From Paenibacillus amylolyticus (lineage in GTDB: Bacteria; Bacillota; Bacilli; Paenibacillales; Paenibacillaceae), in NCBI RefSeq assembly GCF_003719335.1, contig NZ_RIAS01000010.1, forward strand, positions 124,001 through 188,000: DNA of 64,000 bases. The letters are read 5' to 3'. Shown in pieces: positions 17,432 through 26,125 of the stretch. Position 1 is the first letter of the stretch. Every line of letters starts with the position of its first letter. The notes beneath the pieces are model-generated. The model made no database searches, was not told the DNA's origin, and was given only the letters and a program-made list of their open reading frames with translations. The translations under genes were made by a program, and so were the position numbers.

Positions 17432-17480
17432 AAAATGGCGTCCCGAAAGGTCATAACTTGACCACCAGGGACGCCATTTT
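17432..17480. terminator. Bidirectional terminator after nucleoside phosphorylase gene
   Basis: Perfect arms AAAATGGCGTCCC and GGGACGCCATTTT enclose a 23-base loop. It serves the plus-strand operon and the converging minus-strand gene. Confidence 0.85.
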
Positions 17481-17513
17481 ATGTTGTCGTTTTAAAAGCG
17501 AGGATCGTCACAG

Positions 17514-18392
17514 TTATTTATAGACAATATGCATGGAGTAGAAAGACCCATCGGAGTTGAAGCGGCCCTCCACGGTAGGAGCTCCTTTTTTCGTAAACAA
17601 GGCACGATCAGAAGGGAATGCTTTTTTTTCCACCATATGACCATTCAGATCTATTCCGAACAGCAGCTCGGCTTGTGCCACACCGCTATCCTGTAATTGT
17701 CTTGCCGTGATAGCCTTTATTTTTTTATGATACTCATCAACAGCTTCCTGTCCTTTGTTAAAATAATCATCTGCCAGAGCCCTGGCATTAACCGCAACAA
17801 CTTTATGCGTGGCTTTGTCTACCCCAATCCAGGTTCCGTACTTATCGTTCGTGTACATCAATTCAATGATTTGTTTCTTTCCTTTGTGCTGTAACACAGC
17901 ACCATCCAGTTCTCCCGATGGTAAATCTAGTTTGCTGAACACTTCTTCGGCTGCTTGAATGTCTTGTTCGGCAACGTCATTCATGTCTATGTTCTGTTGA
18001 GTGTAGCTTATTTTGTTGTTTTCAATGTAAAAGGTGATATGTTCTTCTTGTATATGTCCGGATTGAATATTCCCCTTCAAGTCCACCAGCAGTTGGCTTG
18101 GGAAAGGTGTGCCAAGGATGTTGAAATCCCAGCCGTAGTCGTCAATATAACTGCCTTTATCAAGCTTGTACGCTTTTTTGGTCAGTTTTTTGAGTGTTTG
18201 TTCTACTTTTTTAACAACCGCAGCTGACGCCTTTGTGTTTTTATTTGATTTTGTTGATGCAGTGTCAGCTGTCGTGGATACTTCAGCTTTGGTTTTTGCA
18301 GCGCTCGCTGGAGTGGGATAAGAAGCAATGGACATTGTGCCGATCATTCCTGCCAGAGCAATGGAGTTGATTACTTTATACATGGGTTTCAC
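17514..18392 (-). CDS. Secreted protein of unknown function
   Basis: A 292-residue exported protein. A GTG at 18392 is preceded by GGAGGT at eight bases, the best start. The signal peptide (VINSIALAGMIGTMSIAS to ASA, about residues 5-32) is followed by a Thr/Lys/Ala-rich linker. The mature part (from about residue 60) looks like two copies of a roughly 100-residue alpha-beta unit of the PepSY or YpeB-like kind (KKVEQTLKKLTKKAYKLD and AAEEVFSKLDLPSGELDGA are similar in style), but I cannot name the family. It stands alone between two terminators or promoters. Confidence 0.75.
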   Translation of the reverse strand: MKPMYKVINSIALAGMIGTMSIASYPTPASAAKTKAEVSTTADTASTKSNKNTKASAAVVKKVEQTLKKLTKKAYKLDKGSYIDDYGWDFNILGTPFPSQLLVDLKGNIQSGHIQEEHITFYIENNKISYTQQNIDMNDVAEQDIQAAEEVFSKLDLPSGELDGAVLQHKGKKQIIELMYTNDKYGTWIGVDKATHKVVAVNARALADDYFNKGQEAVDEYHKKIKAITARQLQDSGVAQAELLFGIDLNGHMVEKKAFPSDRALFTKKGAPTVEGRFNSDGSFYSMHIVYK

Positions 18393-18615
18393 GATAAGAT
18401 ACCTCCAAGTCAAATAATTAGTCTATCTACTTATATAACTGGTTGAGGTGGCGCTTTTGTGACACTTATCCATACTAATTTTAGAAAAAGTGTTTTACCT
18501 CGAATGAGAAGAGTCATCGGTTTGCATGGATCAACTTCGAATGATTTTGAAATCATTGGGTAATTATATACAGGAACAGAATCCAACATGAGATTACAAA
18601 AGGAGGACTTACACG

Positions 18616-18804
18616 ATGACACAGAACAATCAACCTCAGGATGAAGCAAAACTCCGCAATAAACTGGATGAAGATGGCGACTCCTTGATGGAGAAAAAGA
18701 AGATCTTGAATGGCGTGGACATTGAGCCACAGGCGGATGATTGGGCAGCTAAACCATCTCCGGTTGCTTTTAACGAAGAAATCAATACATCCTCTAAAAA
18801 ATAG
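18616..18804 (+). CDS. Small hydrophilic protein of unknown function
   Basis: A 62-residue acidic protein without signal or membrane segment, containing DEDGDSLMEKKK and DDWAAKPSPVAFNEE. AAAGGAGG upstream of the ATG is a very strong ribosome binding site, and a terminator hairpin begins 14 bases after the stop, so it is a single-gene unit. The composition suggests a disordered protein, of the sort seen among small stress or spore proteins, but I do not recognise it. Confidence 0.72.
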   Translation: MTQNNQPQDEAKLRNKLDEDGDSLMEKKKILNGVDIEPQADDWAAKPSPVAFNEEINTSSKK

Positions 18805-18818
18805 GATTGATCGACAGA

Positions 18819-18846
18819 GCGGATACCGTATGGTATCTGCTTTTTC
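18819..18846 (+). terminator. Terminator
   Basis: GCGGATACC/GGTATCTGC with a four-base loop is followed by TTTTTCG. Confidence 0.85.
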
Positions 18847-18898
18847 GTCCTTGTATAATGTTGTAAATACAGCATAAGGAAGAGTGGAGGGGAGAAAT

Positions 18899-19384
18899 AT
18901 GAAAAATAACATACAGATCCGAGATGCACAGCTTGCTGACTATCCTGGTGTAGCCACGTTATTGGATCAATTACATGAGTTACATGTACAGGCAAGACCG
19001 GACATTTACAAACCTCTGCACCCAAGGCTTGGGGAAAAGGAATATGCCGATTGGCTTGCGAAGGATGACCGTTACCTCTATGTAGCGGAACATGTAGAGG
19101 CTGGGAAGATTGTAGGCTTTAGCAGCGCACAGCTGAGCGCCATTCAGGATCATTCGCTTTTTGCGGATCGCAGGATGTTATACATTCACGAACTTGTGGT
19201 GGATTCAAGCCACCAAGGACATGGAACAGGTAAACGGTTAATGCAGACCATGCTGGATCTGGGGAGAGAGCTTCAGGCAGACCACATAGAATTAACGGTT
19301 TCTACATTCAACTCGCATGCACAGGCTTTTTATGAACAGATGGGGCTAAGGGTGCGTAGCAGCAGAATGGAGTTCCCATTGTAA
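18899..19384 (+). CDS. GNAT family N-acetyltransferase
   Basis: A 161-residue acetyltransferase. The acetyl-CoA motif A appears as LVVDSSHQGHGTGKRLMQ (Q/RxxGxG/A, about residues 100-117), and the C-terminal NSHAQAFYEQMGL is typical of motif B. The ATG at 18899 has GGAGGGG about six bases upstream; an in-frame GTG at 18884 overlaps that site. Substrate cannot be read from the sequence. It stands between a terminator and the csoR operator and is probably independently transcribed. Confidence 0.9.
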   Translation: MKNNIQIRDAQLADYPGVATLLDQLHELHVQARPDIYKPLHPRLGEKEYADWLAKDDRYLYVAEHVEAGKIVGFSSAQLSAIQDHSLFADRRMLYIHELVVDSSHQGHGTGKRLMQTMLDLGRELQADHIELTVSTFNSHAQAFYEQMGLRVRSSRMEFPL

Positions 19385-19467
19385 TTGTAAGCCGAGTAGT
19401 GAAATAAGTCTGTTCATCAAAACTACATACACAAAACGTTCGATAATAAAAGAAAATAAACCCTTGA

Positions 19468-19484
19468 ATACCCCATGGGGGTAT
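19468..19484. promoter_or_regulatory. CsoR operator upstream of csoR
   Basis: The palindrome ATACCCC-A-TGGGGGTAT has the TACCCC/GGGGTA half sites known for CsoR operators. It lies 37 bases before the csoR start and matches the palindrome before copA. Autoregulation by copper release is the expected behaviour. Confidence 0.8.
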
Positions 19485-19520
19485 GTTAATCTGGAAGAAG
19501 AACGTAAGAAAAGGGGTGTT

Positions 19521-19910
19521 ATGATGGAAGATCACAGCCATCCCGAAGAGTCTGTACAGACTGCGGAACAGCAGTCCGAGCAACAAGCGGATTCATGCCA
19601 TGCTTTGAACTTAGATAAGGACGGCAAAACTGTCCGTAAAAGCCACCATTCCCAGGAGATGAAGGGCAATCTCATCTCCAGGTTGAACCGGGTGGAAGGC
19701 CAGATTCGCGGCATCAAAGGGCTGATTGATAAGGACACATACTGTGATGATGTGTTAACCCAGATCGCTGCAGCACAGTCCGCGCTTAATTCGGTAGGCA
19801 AGCTTTTGCTGGAAGGACATATGAAGAGCTGTATTGTGGAACGTATTCAGGCGGGCGAACACGAAGTCGTGGATGAATTACTGGTTACTGTTAGAAAGTT
19901 GATGAAGTAG
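19521..19910 (+). CDS. csoR: Copper-sensing repressor CsoR
   Basis: A 129-residue all-helical repressor of the CsoR/RcnR family (DUF156). The core (from about residue 45) contains LISRLNRVEGQIRGIKGLI and the Cys-His-Cys copper triad: Cys in DTYCDDVL and His and Cys in EGHMKSCIV. The N-terminus is about 40 residues longer than in Bacillus CsoR and rich in His, Gln and Glu; it may help to bind metal. The ATG at 19521 or the next ATG at 19524 could be used; AAGGGG lies just upstream. A palindromic CsoR site lies ahead. copZ and copA follow. Confidence 0.92.
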   Translation: MMEDHSHPEESVQTAEQQSEQQADSCHALNLDKDGKTVRKSHHSQEMKGNLISRLNRVEGQIRGIKGLIDKDTYCDDVLTQIAAAQSALNSVGKLLLEGHMKSCIVERIQAGEHEVVDELLVTVRKLMK

Positions 19911-19979
19911 TACGACAAGGATAAGACCTGGTAAAGACATACCCATTTACGAACATATTTAACTAAGGAGGAATAGAAC

Positions 19980-20180
19980 ATGTCTAATGTTACGTTGAAT
20001 GTCAAAGGAATGTCTTGCAATCACTGTGTAAAGTCCGTTGAAGAAGCGGTGAAAAATGCAGGAGCAAATGGTCAGGTGGATCTGGCAGCCGGTACGGTAG
20101 CTGTAGAATATAATGAGCAGGCTGTTACCGTGGATCAGATCAAAGCCGCAATCGAAGATCAAGGATACGACGTCGTTTAA
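19980..20180 (+). CDS. copZ: Copper chaperone CopZ
   Basis: A 66-residue heavy-metal-associated domain protein of ferredoxin-like fold. The copper ligand motif is GMSCNHC (Cys at about residues 13 and 16), and the helix and strand order (KSVEEAVKNAG, then VAVEYNEQAVTVDQIKAAIE, then GYDVV) is complete. It carries Cu(I) in the cytoplasm and passes it to CopA or CsoR. AAGGAGG lies upstream. It lies between csoR and copA in one operon. Confidence 0.96.
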   Translation: MSNVTLNVKGMSCNHCVKSVEEAVKNAGANGQVDLAAGTVAVEYNEQAVTVDQIKAAIEDQGYDVV

Positions 20181-20295
20181 TTGATCCGAGGGATTGTTCA
20201 TTAACAAATGATAGCAGTAAAGGCTTAGCCCTCTTGATTCTCAGTTGGACTTGATTATACAAGGGACGGTTTAAGCCTGATTTTCCGTCCTGAAT

Positions 20296-20312
20296 ATACC
20301 CCTATAGGGTAT
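20296..20312. promoter_or_regulatory. CsoR operator upstream of copA
   Basis: ATACCCC-TAT-AGGGTAT repeats the half sites of the csoR operator and lies 25 bases before the copA start. It suggests a second CsoR-controlled promoter within the cluster. Confidence 0.75.
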
Positions 20313-20336
20313 AAAATTCATTTGAAAGGAGCTGAC

Positions 20337-22898
20337 ATGATGACATCGAGCGCATCTGAAAATATAGAACCTGCACCAACTCCTGTACCTATGGAGAATT
20401 CGGGTCTCAAGACAACCTTGCACATCACGGGTATGACCTGTGCCGCATGTTCTACGCGTGTGGAGAAGGGGTTATCCCGGATGGAAGGCGTACATCAGGC
20501 GAATGTGAACCTTGCCATCGAACAGGCAACCATCTCTTATGATCCCAAAACGACAAGTGTAGGCGCATTGCGGGACAAAGTCGCGGCACTTGGCTACGGT
20601 ACAGTGACGGAATCCGTCGATCTGGATATTACGGGCATGACCTGTGCGGCCTGTTCTGCACGTATTGAGAAAGGGCTGTCGCGGTTGCCGGGTGTCTCCC
20701 AAGCTAACGTTAATCTCGCGCTGGAGACAGGGCATATTGAATATGCAGCGGGTACCCTCAAACCGTCCGATATTACAGCCAAAATCAAGCAGCTAGGCTA
20801 TGGCGCTACATTGCAATTAACCCAGGAGGAATCGACCTCTGTTCGGGAACGGGAGATACAGCGTAAGAAATGGAAATGGATGATCTCCGCACTCTTGTCC
20901 ATTCCGCTATTGTGGGCAATGGTTGCCCATTTCTCCTTTACCTCGGGCATTTATGTACCTGAGCTGTTTTTGAACCCATGGTTTCAGCTGTTACTGGCGA
21001 CACCAGTCCAATTTGTGATTGGTTGGCAGTTCTATGTAGGTGCATATAAGGCGCTTCGCAATGGTAGTGCTAACATGGACGTACTTGTGGCACTTGGAAC
21101 AAGCGCCGCCTTTTTCTACAGCCTGTATCTGACGCTCACGAGCGGGTATTTACCTGATGCCAGTATGGGTCAGAGTATGGATCATGGTGCAATGGGAACG
21201 GATGTAGGAACTGCTGCAGGAGTTACCGCTATGCCGATGGTGGAGCTGTACTATGAGACAAGTGCGATTCTGATTACGTTGATTTTACTTGGAAAATGGT
21301 TTGAGGCTGTGGCGAAAGGGCGCTCTTCACAGGCGATCAAAAGCTTGATCGAACTCGCTCCCCGTGAAGCGCGTGTTATCCGTGACGGACAGGAAGTTTT
21401 GATTCCGGCTTCCTATGTAGCCGTTGGTGATCTGGTTTTGGTGAAACCTGGGGATAGCATTCCGGTGGACGGTATCGTAGAAGAGGGTCAATCCTCTGTC
21501 GATGAATCCATGCTGAGCGGTGAAAGTCTACCTGTAGATAAAAAGCCTGGCGACCCGGTCACAGGTGCAACGCTGAACAAAAACGGTGTTCTTCGTATTC
21601 AGGCGACCCGAGTTGGCTCAGATACGGCTCTATCGCAAATTATTAAAGTGGTCGAACAGGCGCAGGGATCAAAAGCACCTATTCAGCGGATTGCCGATGT
21701 GATCTCGGGTATATTTGTCCCTATTGTGGTGGGGATTGCCGTACTAACCTTCTTGATTTGGTATCTGTTTGCAAGTCCGGGAGATTTCGCCGGATCATTG
21801 GAAAAAGCGATAGCTGTACTCGTTATCGCCTGTCCGTGTGCGCTTGGGCTGGCGACACCGACCTCTGTCATGGCTGGATCAGGTCGTGCGGCGGAATATG
21901 GCATTCTGTTTAAAGGCGGTGAACATCTGGAGTCTGCTCAGCAGATTCAGACGGTTGTGCTCGACAAAACAGGAACCGTTACCCAAGGCAAGCCTGTATT
22001 AACTGATGTTATTGCTGCACCCGGCTGGACAGAATCAGAGTTGCTTAAACGTGTTGGAGCGGCAGAGCAGGGCTCCGAGCATCCGTTAGCCGAGGCGGTT
22101 GTGAGCGGTATTCGGGAGAAAGGTCTACTTTTGGAACCGACAGAATCGTTTGAGAATATCCCTGGTTACGGTGTTCGTGCAACGGTATCTGGTGAAGAGA
22201 TTCTCGTGGGAACGCGCCGCTTGCTGGCAGATGCGAACGTAGATGTACCGGAGGAAAGCATACAGCAGATGAACGCTTTGGAGGAACAGGGACGTACGGC
22301 CATGCTGGTTGCTGCTCAAGGCCAGTGGGCGGGTATCATTGCGGTAGCAGATACGATTAAGGATACTTCTCGGGAGGCCATTGGACGGCTTCAATCTATG
22401 GGGATCGATGTCATTATGATTACGGGAGACAATGAACGGACAGCTCGTGCGGTAGCAGAGCAAGCGGGCATCCAGAACGTTTTGGCAGAAGTTCTCCCGG
22501 AAGGCAAGGCATCCGAAGTGAAAAAGTTGCAAGAGAGTGGCCGAAAGGTGGCGATGGTCGGAGACGGTATCAACGATGCCCCGGCACTGGCTACAGCCGA
22601 TATCGGCATGGCGATTGGAACCGGAACCGACGTAGCGATGGAAGCGGCAGATATTACGTTGATGCGTGGTGACTTGAACAGCATTGCAGATGCAATCGAG
22701 ATGAGCCGCCGCACGATGGGCAATATCAAGCAGAACCTGTTCTGGGCGCTTGGATATAATGTGATTGGCATACCGATCGCAGCCGCAGGATTTCTGGCTC
22801 CGTGGCTGGCAGGTGCTGCAATGGCATTCAGCTCGGTTTCGGTGGTACTGAATGCCCTGCGTTTGCAGCGGATGAAGCTTGCTCGAACGAAGTCATAA
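20337..22898 (+). CDS. copA: Copper-exporting P1B-type ATPase CopA
   Basis: An 853-residue P-type ATPase that pumps Cu(I) out. Two N-terminal metal-binding domains each carry GMTCAAC (about residues 35 and 108). About eight membrane helices follow, with the CPC transport motif in ACPCALGLATP (about residue 497). The phosphorylation motif DKTGT (about 542), an SEHPLAEAV nucleotide-binding segment and GDGINDAP (about 743) are all present. A His/Met-rich loop between early helices (MGQSMDHGAMG) is a possible extra copper site on the outer side. GAAAGGAG upstream of the ATG at 20337 is the best start. It follows csoR and copZ and ends in a terminator. Confidence 0.97.
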   Translation: MMTSSASENIEPAPTPVPMENSGLKTTLHITGMTCAACSTRVEKGLSRMEGVHQANVNLAIEQATISYDPKTTSVGALRDKVAALGYGTVTESVDLDITGMTCAACSARIEKGLSRLPGVSQANVNLALETGHIEYAAGTLKPSDITAKIKQLGYGATLQLTQEESTSVREREIQRKKWKWMISALLSIPLLWAMVAHFSFTSGIYVPELFLNPWFQLLLATPVQFVIGWQFYVGAYKALRNGSANMDVLVALGTSAAFFYSLYLTLTSGYLPDASMGQSMDHGAMGTDVGTAAGVTAMPMVELYYETSAILITLILLGKWFEAVAKGRSSQAIKSLIELAPREARVIRDGQEVLIPASYVAVGDLVLVKPGDSIPVDGIVEEGQSSVDESMLSGESLPVDKKPGDPVTGATLNKNGVLRIQATRVGSDTALSQIIKVVEQAQGSKAPIQRIADVISGIFVPIVVGIAVLTFLIWYLFASPGDFAGSLEKAIAVLVIACPCALGLATPTSVMAGSGRAAEYGILFKGGEHLESAQQIQTVVLDKTGTVTQGKPVLTDVIAAPGWTESELLKRVGAAEQGSEHPLAEAVVSGIREKGLLLEPTESFENIPGYGVRATVSGEEILVGTRRLLADANVDVPEESIQQMNALEEQGRTAMLVAAQGQWAGIIAVADTIKDTSREAIGRLQSMGIDVIMITGDNERTARAVAEQAGIQNVLAEVLPEGKASEVKKLQESGRKVAMVGDGINDAPALATADIGMAIGTGTDVAMEAADITLMRGDLNSIADAIEMSRRTMGNIKQNLFWALGYNVIGIPIAAAGFLAPWLAGAAMAFSSVSVVLNALRLQRMKLARTKS

Positions 22899-22960
22899 GA
22901 TAAGAGACTAACATATGGGTAAGAAGAGCTATGTAATAGATCAATGAATGATCCGTTAAA

Positions 22961-22997
22961 TGCGCGGCTCGCTTCACGGCGAACCGCGTATTTTTTA
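22961..22997 (+). terminator. Terminator after copA
   Basis: TGCGCGGCTCGC pairs (with G-U pairs) with GGCGAACCGCGTA, followed by a T run. Confidence 0.75.
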
Positions 22998-23100
22998 CGC
23001 AAAAGTGGTCATAAGCCAACCAAGATTGACATTCATGAAAATAAACCCAGCTTCATTCATGAAAATACGTTGAACTTTTCTGAATATTACGAAAGTATGT

Positions 23101-23163
23101 TGACAATATAGACATATGCCTTTAAAATTTAAACGATCGTTTGATTCAAACGGATGTTTAAAT
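23101..23163 (+). promoter_or_regulatory. Promoter with overlapping TetR-type operator
   Basis: TTGACA (23101) and TAAAAT (23124) are 17 bases apart. Overlapping the -10 end and running downstream is an inverted repeat TTTAAAC...GTTTAAA (23129-23163), with an inner ACGATCGTTTGATTCAAACG repeat. This arrangement suits repression by the TetR protein encoded 1.4 kb downstream, though that link is inferred. Confidence 0.7.
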
Positions 23164-23202
23164 CAAATTTGAACTATTTTGAAAATGGAGGAACATAATT
23201 AT

Positions 23203-24363
23203 ATGCTGCAAGCTCTACGTACATTGTTTAAAAAACCACCAGTGATCATAGGCATTGTTACTGCACTGATGTTTCAGGTTATTTTTAGTGTAATCTGGAT
23301 GACTGCATATTCCGGTGTAAATGACCGGACGAAAGAATTAACGGTGGCTATTGTGAACGAAGATGGTGAACTGTCCAAAGGTATTGCGGATCGGTTGGCA
23401 GAGACATTGCCTTTCCACACCGTATCGAATTTAAGTGCGACTGAAGCGCTGGATCAATTGAACCATCATCAAGTGCACATGGTGCTGGACATTCCGGCAG
23501 GATTTAATGTTGCTCTTCAAACAGCTGGCGCCACTGCCGAGATCAAATATACGATTAATGAAGCCAATCCGGTAACGATTAAAAGCATGATGCAGGGTGT
23601 CTCACAGAGCGTGACCAACACGATTAACAAACAAGCTTCCGCGCAAGGCGTACAAACTGTTTTGACTGCTTCAGGTGCTCCTGCGGAACAGGCTGCTCAG
23701 GCCGCTGCGAACCTGACCAACCGTGTAGAAGGAAAAACGACATCCATTAACCCGGTGAACGGCATGAACAATCAGATGGTGCCGATGATGATGGTACTTG
23801 CCTCTTATGTAGGTGCCATGATTATGGGCATGAATCTTCAGGTAGCTATGGGCATGTTGTCTTCGATGTATTCTCGCCTGACTTTGTTCGGTGCCCGGGT
23901 CATCATTAATGTAGGTTCTGCGCTGGTTGTTTCCTTGCTGGGATCTTCTCTGATTGTGGCTCTGGGTGGACAGATTGCACAAGGGTTTGTGGCCTTCTGG
24001 TTGTTCCAGGCACTGTTCCTGTGTACCTTCATGTTCTTCTCCCAGTTTTTCCTGATCTGCTTTGGACCAGCAGGAAGTGTGTTTAACATCATCTCGCTAT
24101 CCCTGCAACTGGTGTCATCCGGTGCGATGGTGCCGCGTGAATTGTTGAACAGCTTCTACAGCGGAATTGGTCAATACTTGCCTGCAACCTATGCGGTTCA
24201 GGGTATTCTAAGTGTGCAACTGGGTGGCCCAGGCGTGCAGTCTGCCGCAGGTTCCATCGTTGTTGTACTGCTCATTGCTGTTGCATTGTCCCTCGTTGTG
24301 ACGCTGCTCAAAAAAGGTCGCAAACCGGCTGGGATGCCAAGCCCGGCTCCAGCAAACAGCTAA
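23203..24363 (+). CDS. YhgE/Pip-type ABC-2 membrane exporter
   Basis: A 386-residue membrane protein with one N-terminal helix (about residues 18-36), an extracytoplasmic domain of about 130 residues containing LTVAIVNEDGELSKGIADRL, then five or six C-terminal helices. This is the layout of YhgE/Pip-like ABC-2 proteins. They lack an own ATPase and are linked to export of toxic compounds or peptides. No ATPase gene lies beside it. The ATG at 23203 has TGGAGGAAC about eight bases upstream. A TetR operator covers its promoter, and the TetR and nitroreductase genes follow, a set that suggests a stress-responsive efflux and detoxification unit. Confidence 0.8.
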   Translation: MLQALRTLFKKPPVIIGIVTALMFQVIFSVIWMTAYSGVNDRTKELTVAIVNEDGELSKGIADRLAETLPFHTVSNLSATEALDQLNHHQVHMVLDIPAGFNVALQTAGATAEIKYTINEANPVTIKSMMQGVSQSVTNTINKQASAQGVQTVLTASGAPAEQAAQAAANLTNRVEGKTTSINPVNGMNNQMVPMMMVLASYVGAMIMGMNLQVAMGMLSSMYSRLTLFGARVIINVGSALVVSLLGSSLIVALGGQIAQGFVAFWLFQALFLCTFMFFSQFFLICFGPAGSVFNIISLSLQLVSSGAMVPRELLNSFYSGIGQYLPATYAVQGILSVQLGGPGVQSAAGSIVVVLLIAVALSLVVTLLKKGRKPAGMPSPAPANS

Positions 24364-24396
24364 TATATGTAGTCGTTACGAAGCTTCATCGTTTGT

Positions 24397-24434
24397 ACCA
24401 AGCACCCCGATGATTTTCATCGGGGTGCTTGGTG
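24397..24434. terminator. Hairpin after exporter gene
   Basis: A near-perfect 17-base stem, ACCAAGCACCCCGATGA/TCATCGGGGTGCTTGGT, closes on a three-base loop, with only a weak T run after. It could act as a weak terminator or mRNA end stabiliser. Confidence 0.55.
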
Positions 24435-24521
24435 TAATATAATAGATGGGATGAAGTGAGGGCTGCAGTCCGGGGAAAATGCTGCAGCAACTGACACGAA
24501 CGGATAAGAGGAGAGAAACAA

Positions 24522-25118
24522 ATGACGGAACCGGAATTGGATATCAAAACAAGGATATTGCTTGCAGCGAAGAAACTTTTTGCATTACAAGGGTATGATG
24601 GGACGAGTGTTCGTCAAATCTGTGATGAGGCAGGTGCGAACGTGTCGCTGGTGTCTTATCATTTTGGCGGTAAAGAGAAAGTGTTCGATGCACTATTTGA
24701 GCACTTTTTCCCCGAACATATTCTGAGTAAGCTGGCTACAGAATCGATGTCCCCTGTAGAAGGTATCCGCCGAATTGTTGGTGAAGTCGTGAGGTTTACG
24801 ATGACAGATCGCGAGATGAGTGACATTGTACAGTTGGAGATTACGCTGCGTACTCATCGGACGGCAACGGTGTTTCAATATCTAGATCCCGTCTGGAATA
24901 AAGTGAGAGAGTATCTACAGCAAGGTAAAGATGAGGGACTGTTCAAGATCGAATCCTCATCCTATGCCATGCTTCAGGTTATGGGCGTAGCGCTTGCGCA
25001 TAAGCGGGCCAAGCACTCGCGTTTTGGTTTTGATTATCAGGATATGAATACAGAGGAACTTGCCGAAGAGACGGTGGAGTTCGTACTTCGAGGATTAGGA
25101 GTGAACAGCCATGAATGA
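24522..25118 (+). CDS. TetR family transcriptional regulator
   Basis: A 198-residue TetR repressor. The DNA-binding domain is typical (ILLAAKKLFALQGYDGTSVR, then ICDEAGANVSLVSYHFGGK, residues about 10-55); the ligand domain is divergent, as usual, with a CecR/DUF1956-like feel. GAGGAGAG lies upstream of the ATG. It overlaps the nitroreductase gene by eight bases. It probably controls the promoter at 23101 with the exporter. The ligand is unknown; with a nitroreductase neighbour, a quinone, nitro compound or other electrophile is possible. Confidence 0.88.
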   Translation: MTEPELDIKTRILLAAKKLFALQGYDGTSVRQICDEAGANVSLVSYHFGGKEKVFDALFEHFFPEHILSKLATESMSPVEGIRRIVGEVVRFTMTDREMSDIVQLEITLRTHRTATVFQYLDPVWNKVREYLQQGKDEGLFKIESSSYAMLQVMGVALAHKRAKHSRFGFDYQDMNTEELAEETVEFVLRGLGVNSHE

Positions 25119-25854
25119 AACGATTGAACTGATGATGAGACACCGCTCTGTACGCAAATTCAAGCCAGACCCGGTCAGTGAGGAGCAACTCGCAGCTATT
25201 GTTGCGGCGGGACAGATGGCATCCTCTTCAAGCAACGTACAGGCGTATTCCGTGATCGCTGTGACAGATCAAGAGCAGAAAGCCAAACTGGCTGAACTTG
25301 CCGGGGGCCAGGCTTACGTCAATGAATGTCCGGTCTTTCTCGTATGGTGTGCTGACCTGTTTCGATTGAAGGATGCAGCGGCACGTCACCTTCCAGAGAA
25401 GGAGTCTTATGCGGACTCCACCGAGAATTTTATGGTTGCTACGATTGATGCTGCACTGGCTTCTCAGAATGCTGCCCTTGCTGCCGAATCGCTCGGTTTT
25501 GGCATTGTATATATCGGCGGACTTCGTACTCGGATTGAAGAAGTGGCAGACCTACTCGAATTACCGGATGGTGTATATCCGGTATACGGGATGTGTATTG
25601 GGGTTGCAGATCAGGAAACGGGCATTCGGCCACGTCTTCCAATGAAAGCCGTATTACATCATAACCGCTACCAGCCTGCCCAGACCTTGGAAGGTGTTCA
25701 AGAGTATGATGTGACCACGACAGAATACTTGAAAGAACGTACCCACGGTGAGCGTACAACCCCGTGGTCTGAACTCATGGCGAAACGTCTTACCGAGCCA
25801 GCACGTTTGCAGGTGAGAGCATTCCTTGAACGCAGAGGGTTTATGAAGCGGTAA
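25111..25854 (+). CDS. NfsA/NfrA-type NADPH-dependent nitroreductase
   Basis: A 247-residue flavin oxidoreductase. The opening MMRHRSVRKFKPDPVSEEQL, the SSSNVQAYS FMN-binding motif and the C-terminal segment ARLQVRAFLERRGF match the oxygen-insensitive nitroreductases of the NfsA/NfrA type. These reduce nitroaromatics, quinones or FMN with NADPH in the cytoplasm. It starts within the TetR gene, so both come from one message. Together with the exporter and its operator it makes a plausible detoxification set. Confidence 0.9.
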   Translation: MNETIELMMRHRSVRKFKPDPVSEEQLAAIVAAGQMASSSSNVQAYSVIAVTDQEQKAKLAELAGGQAYVNECPVFLVWCADLFRLKDAAARHLPEKESYADSTENFMVATIDAALASQNAALAAESLGFGIVYIGGLRTRIEEVADLLELPDGVYPVYGMCIGVADQETGIRPRLPMKAVLHHNRYQPAQTLEGVQEYDVTTTEYLKERTHGERTTPWSELMAKRLTEPARLQVRAFLERRGFMKR

Positions 25855-25948
25855 TCATTCTGAGTATTTAATGGAACCACCATCTCTTACACTGGTATAT
25901 ATCGAATGTAATTCCTATTAAATTTATGAGGAGGCAGTGAAACATCAG

Positions 25949-26041
25949 ATGGAAAAAGAAAAAGGTAATCAACGAATACCCCTGTATGACAAAGATGGCA
26001 AAACAGTTATTGGTCAATTTGAGATTACAACAACTGAATAG
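25949..26041 (+). CDS. Possible 30-residue peptide
   Basis: A 30-codon frame (MEKEKGNQRIPLYDKDGKTV...) with GAGGAGG upstream, although at a rather long spacing of about 14 bases. The sequence KDGKTVIGQFEI looks like a piece of a longer beta-rich protein. It lies just before a frameshifted remnant, so it may also be a decayed gene. Confidence is low. Confidence 0.35.
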   Translation: MEKEKGNQRIPLYDKDGKTVIGQFEITTTE

Positions 26042-26125
26042 TTTTTACATCCTAGAGAATCTGCGTAATAGACATACTTCATACTTATTTGTATACATCG
26101 TAACGATCCTACTAGTATCTTACTT

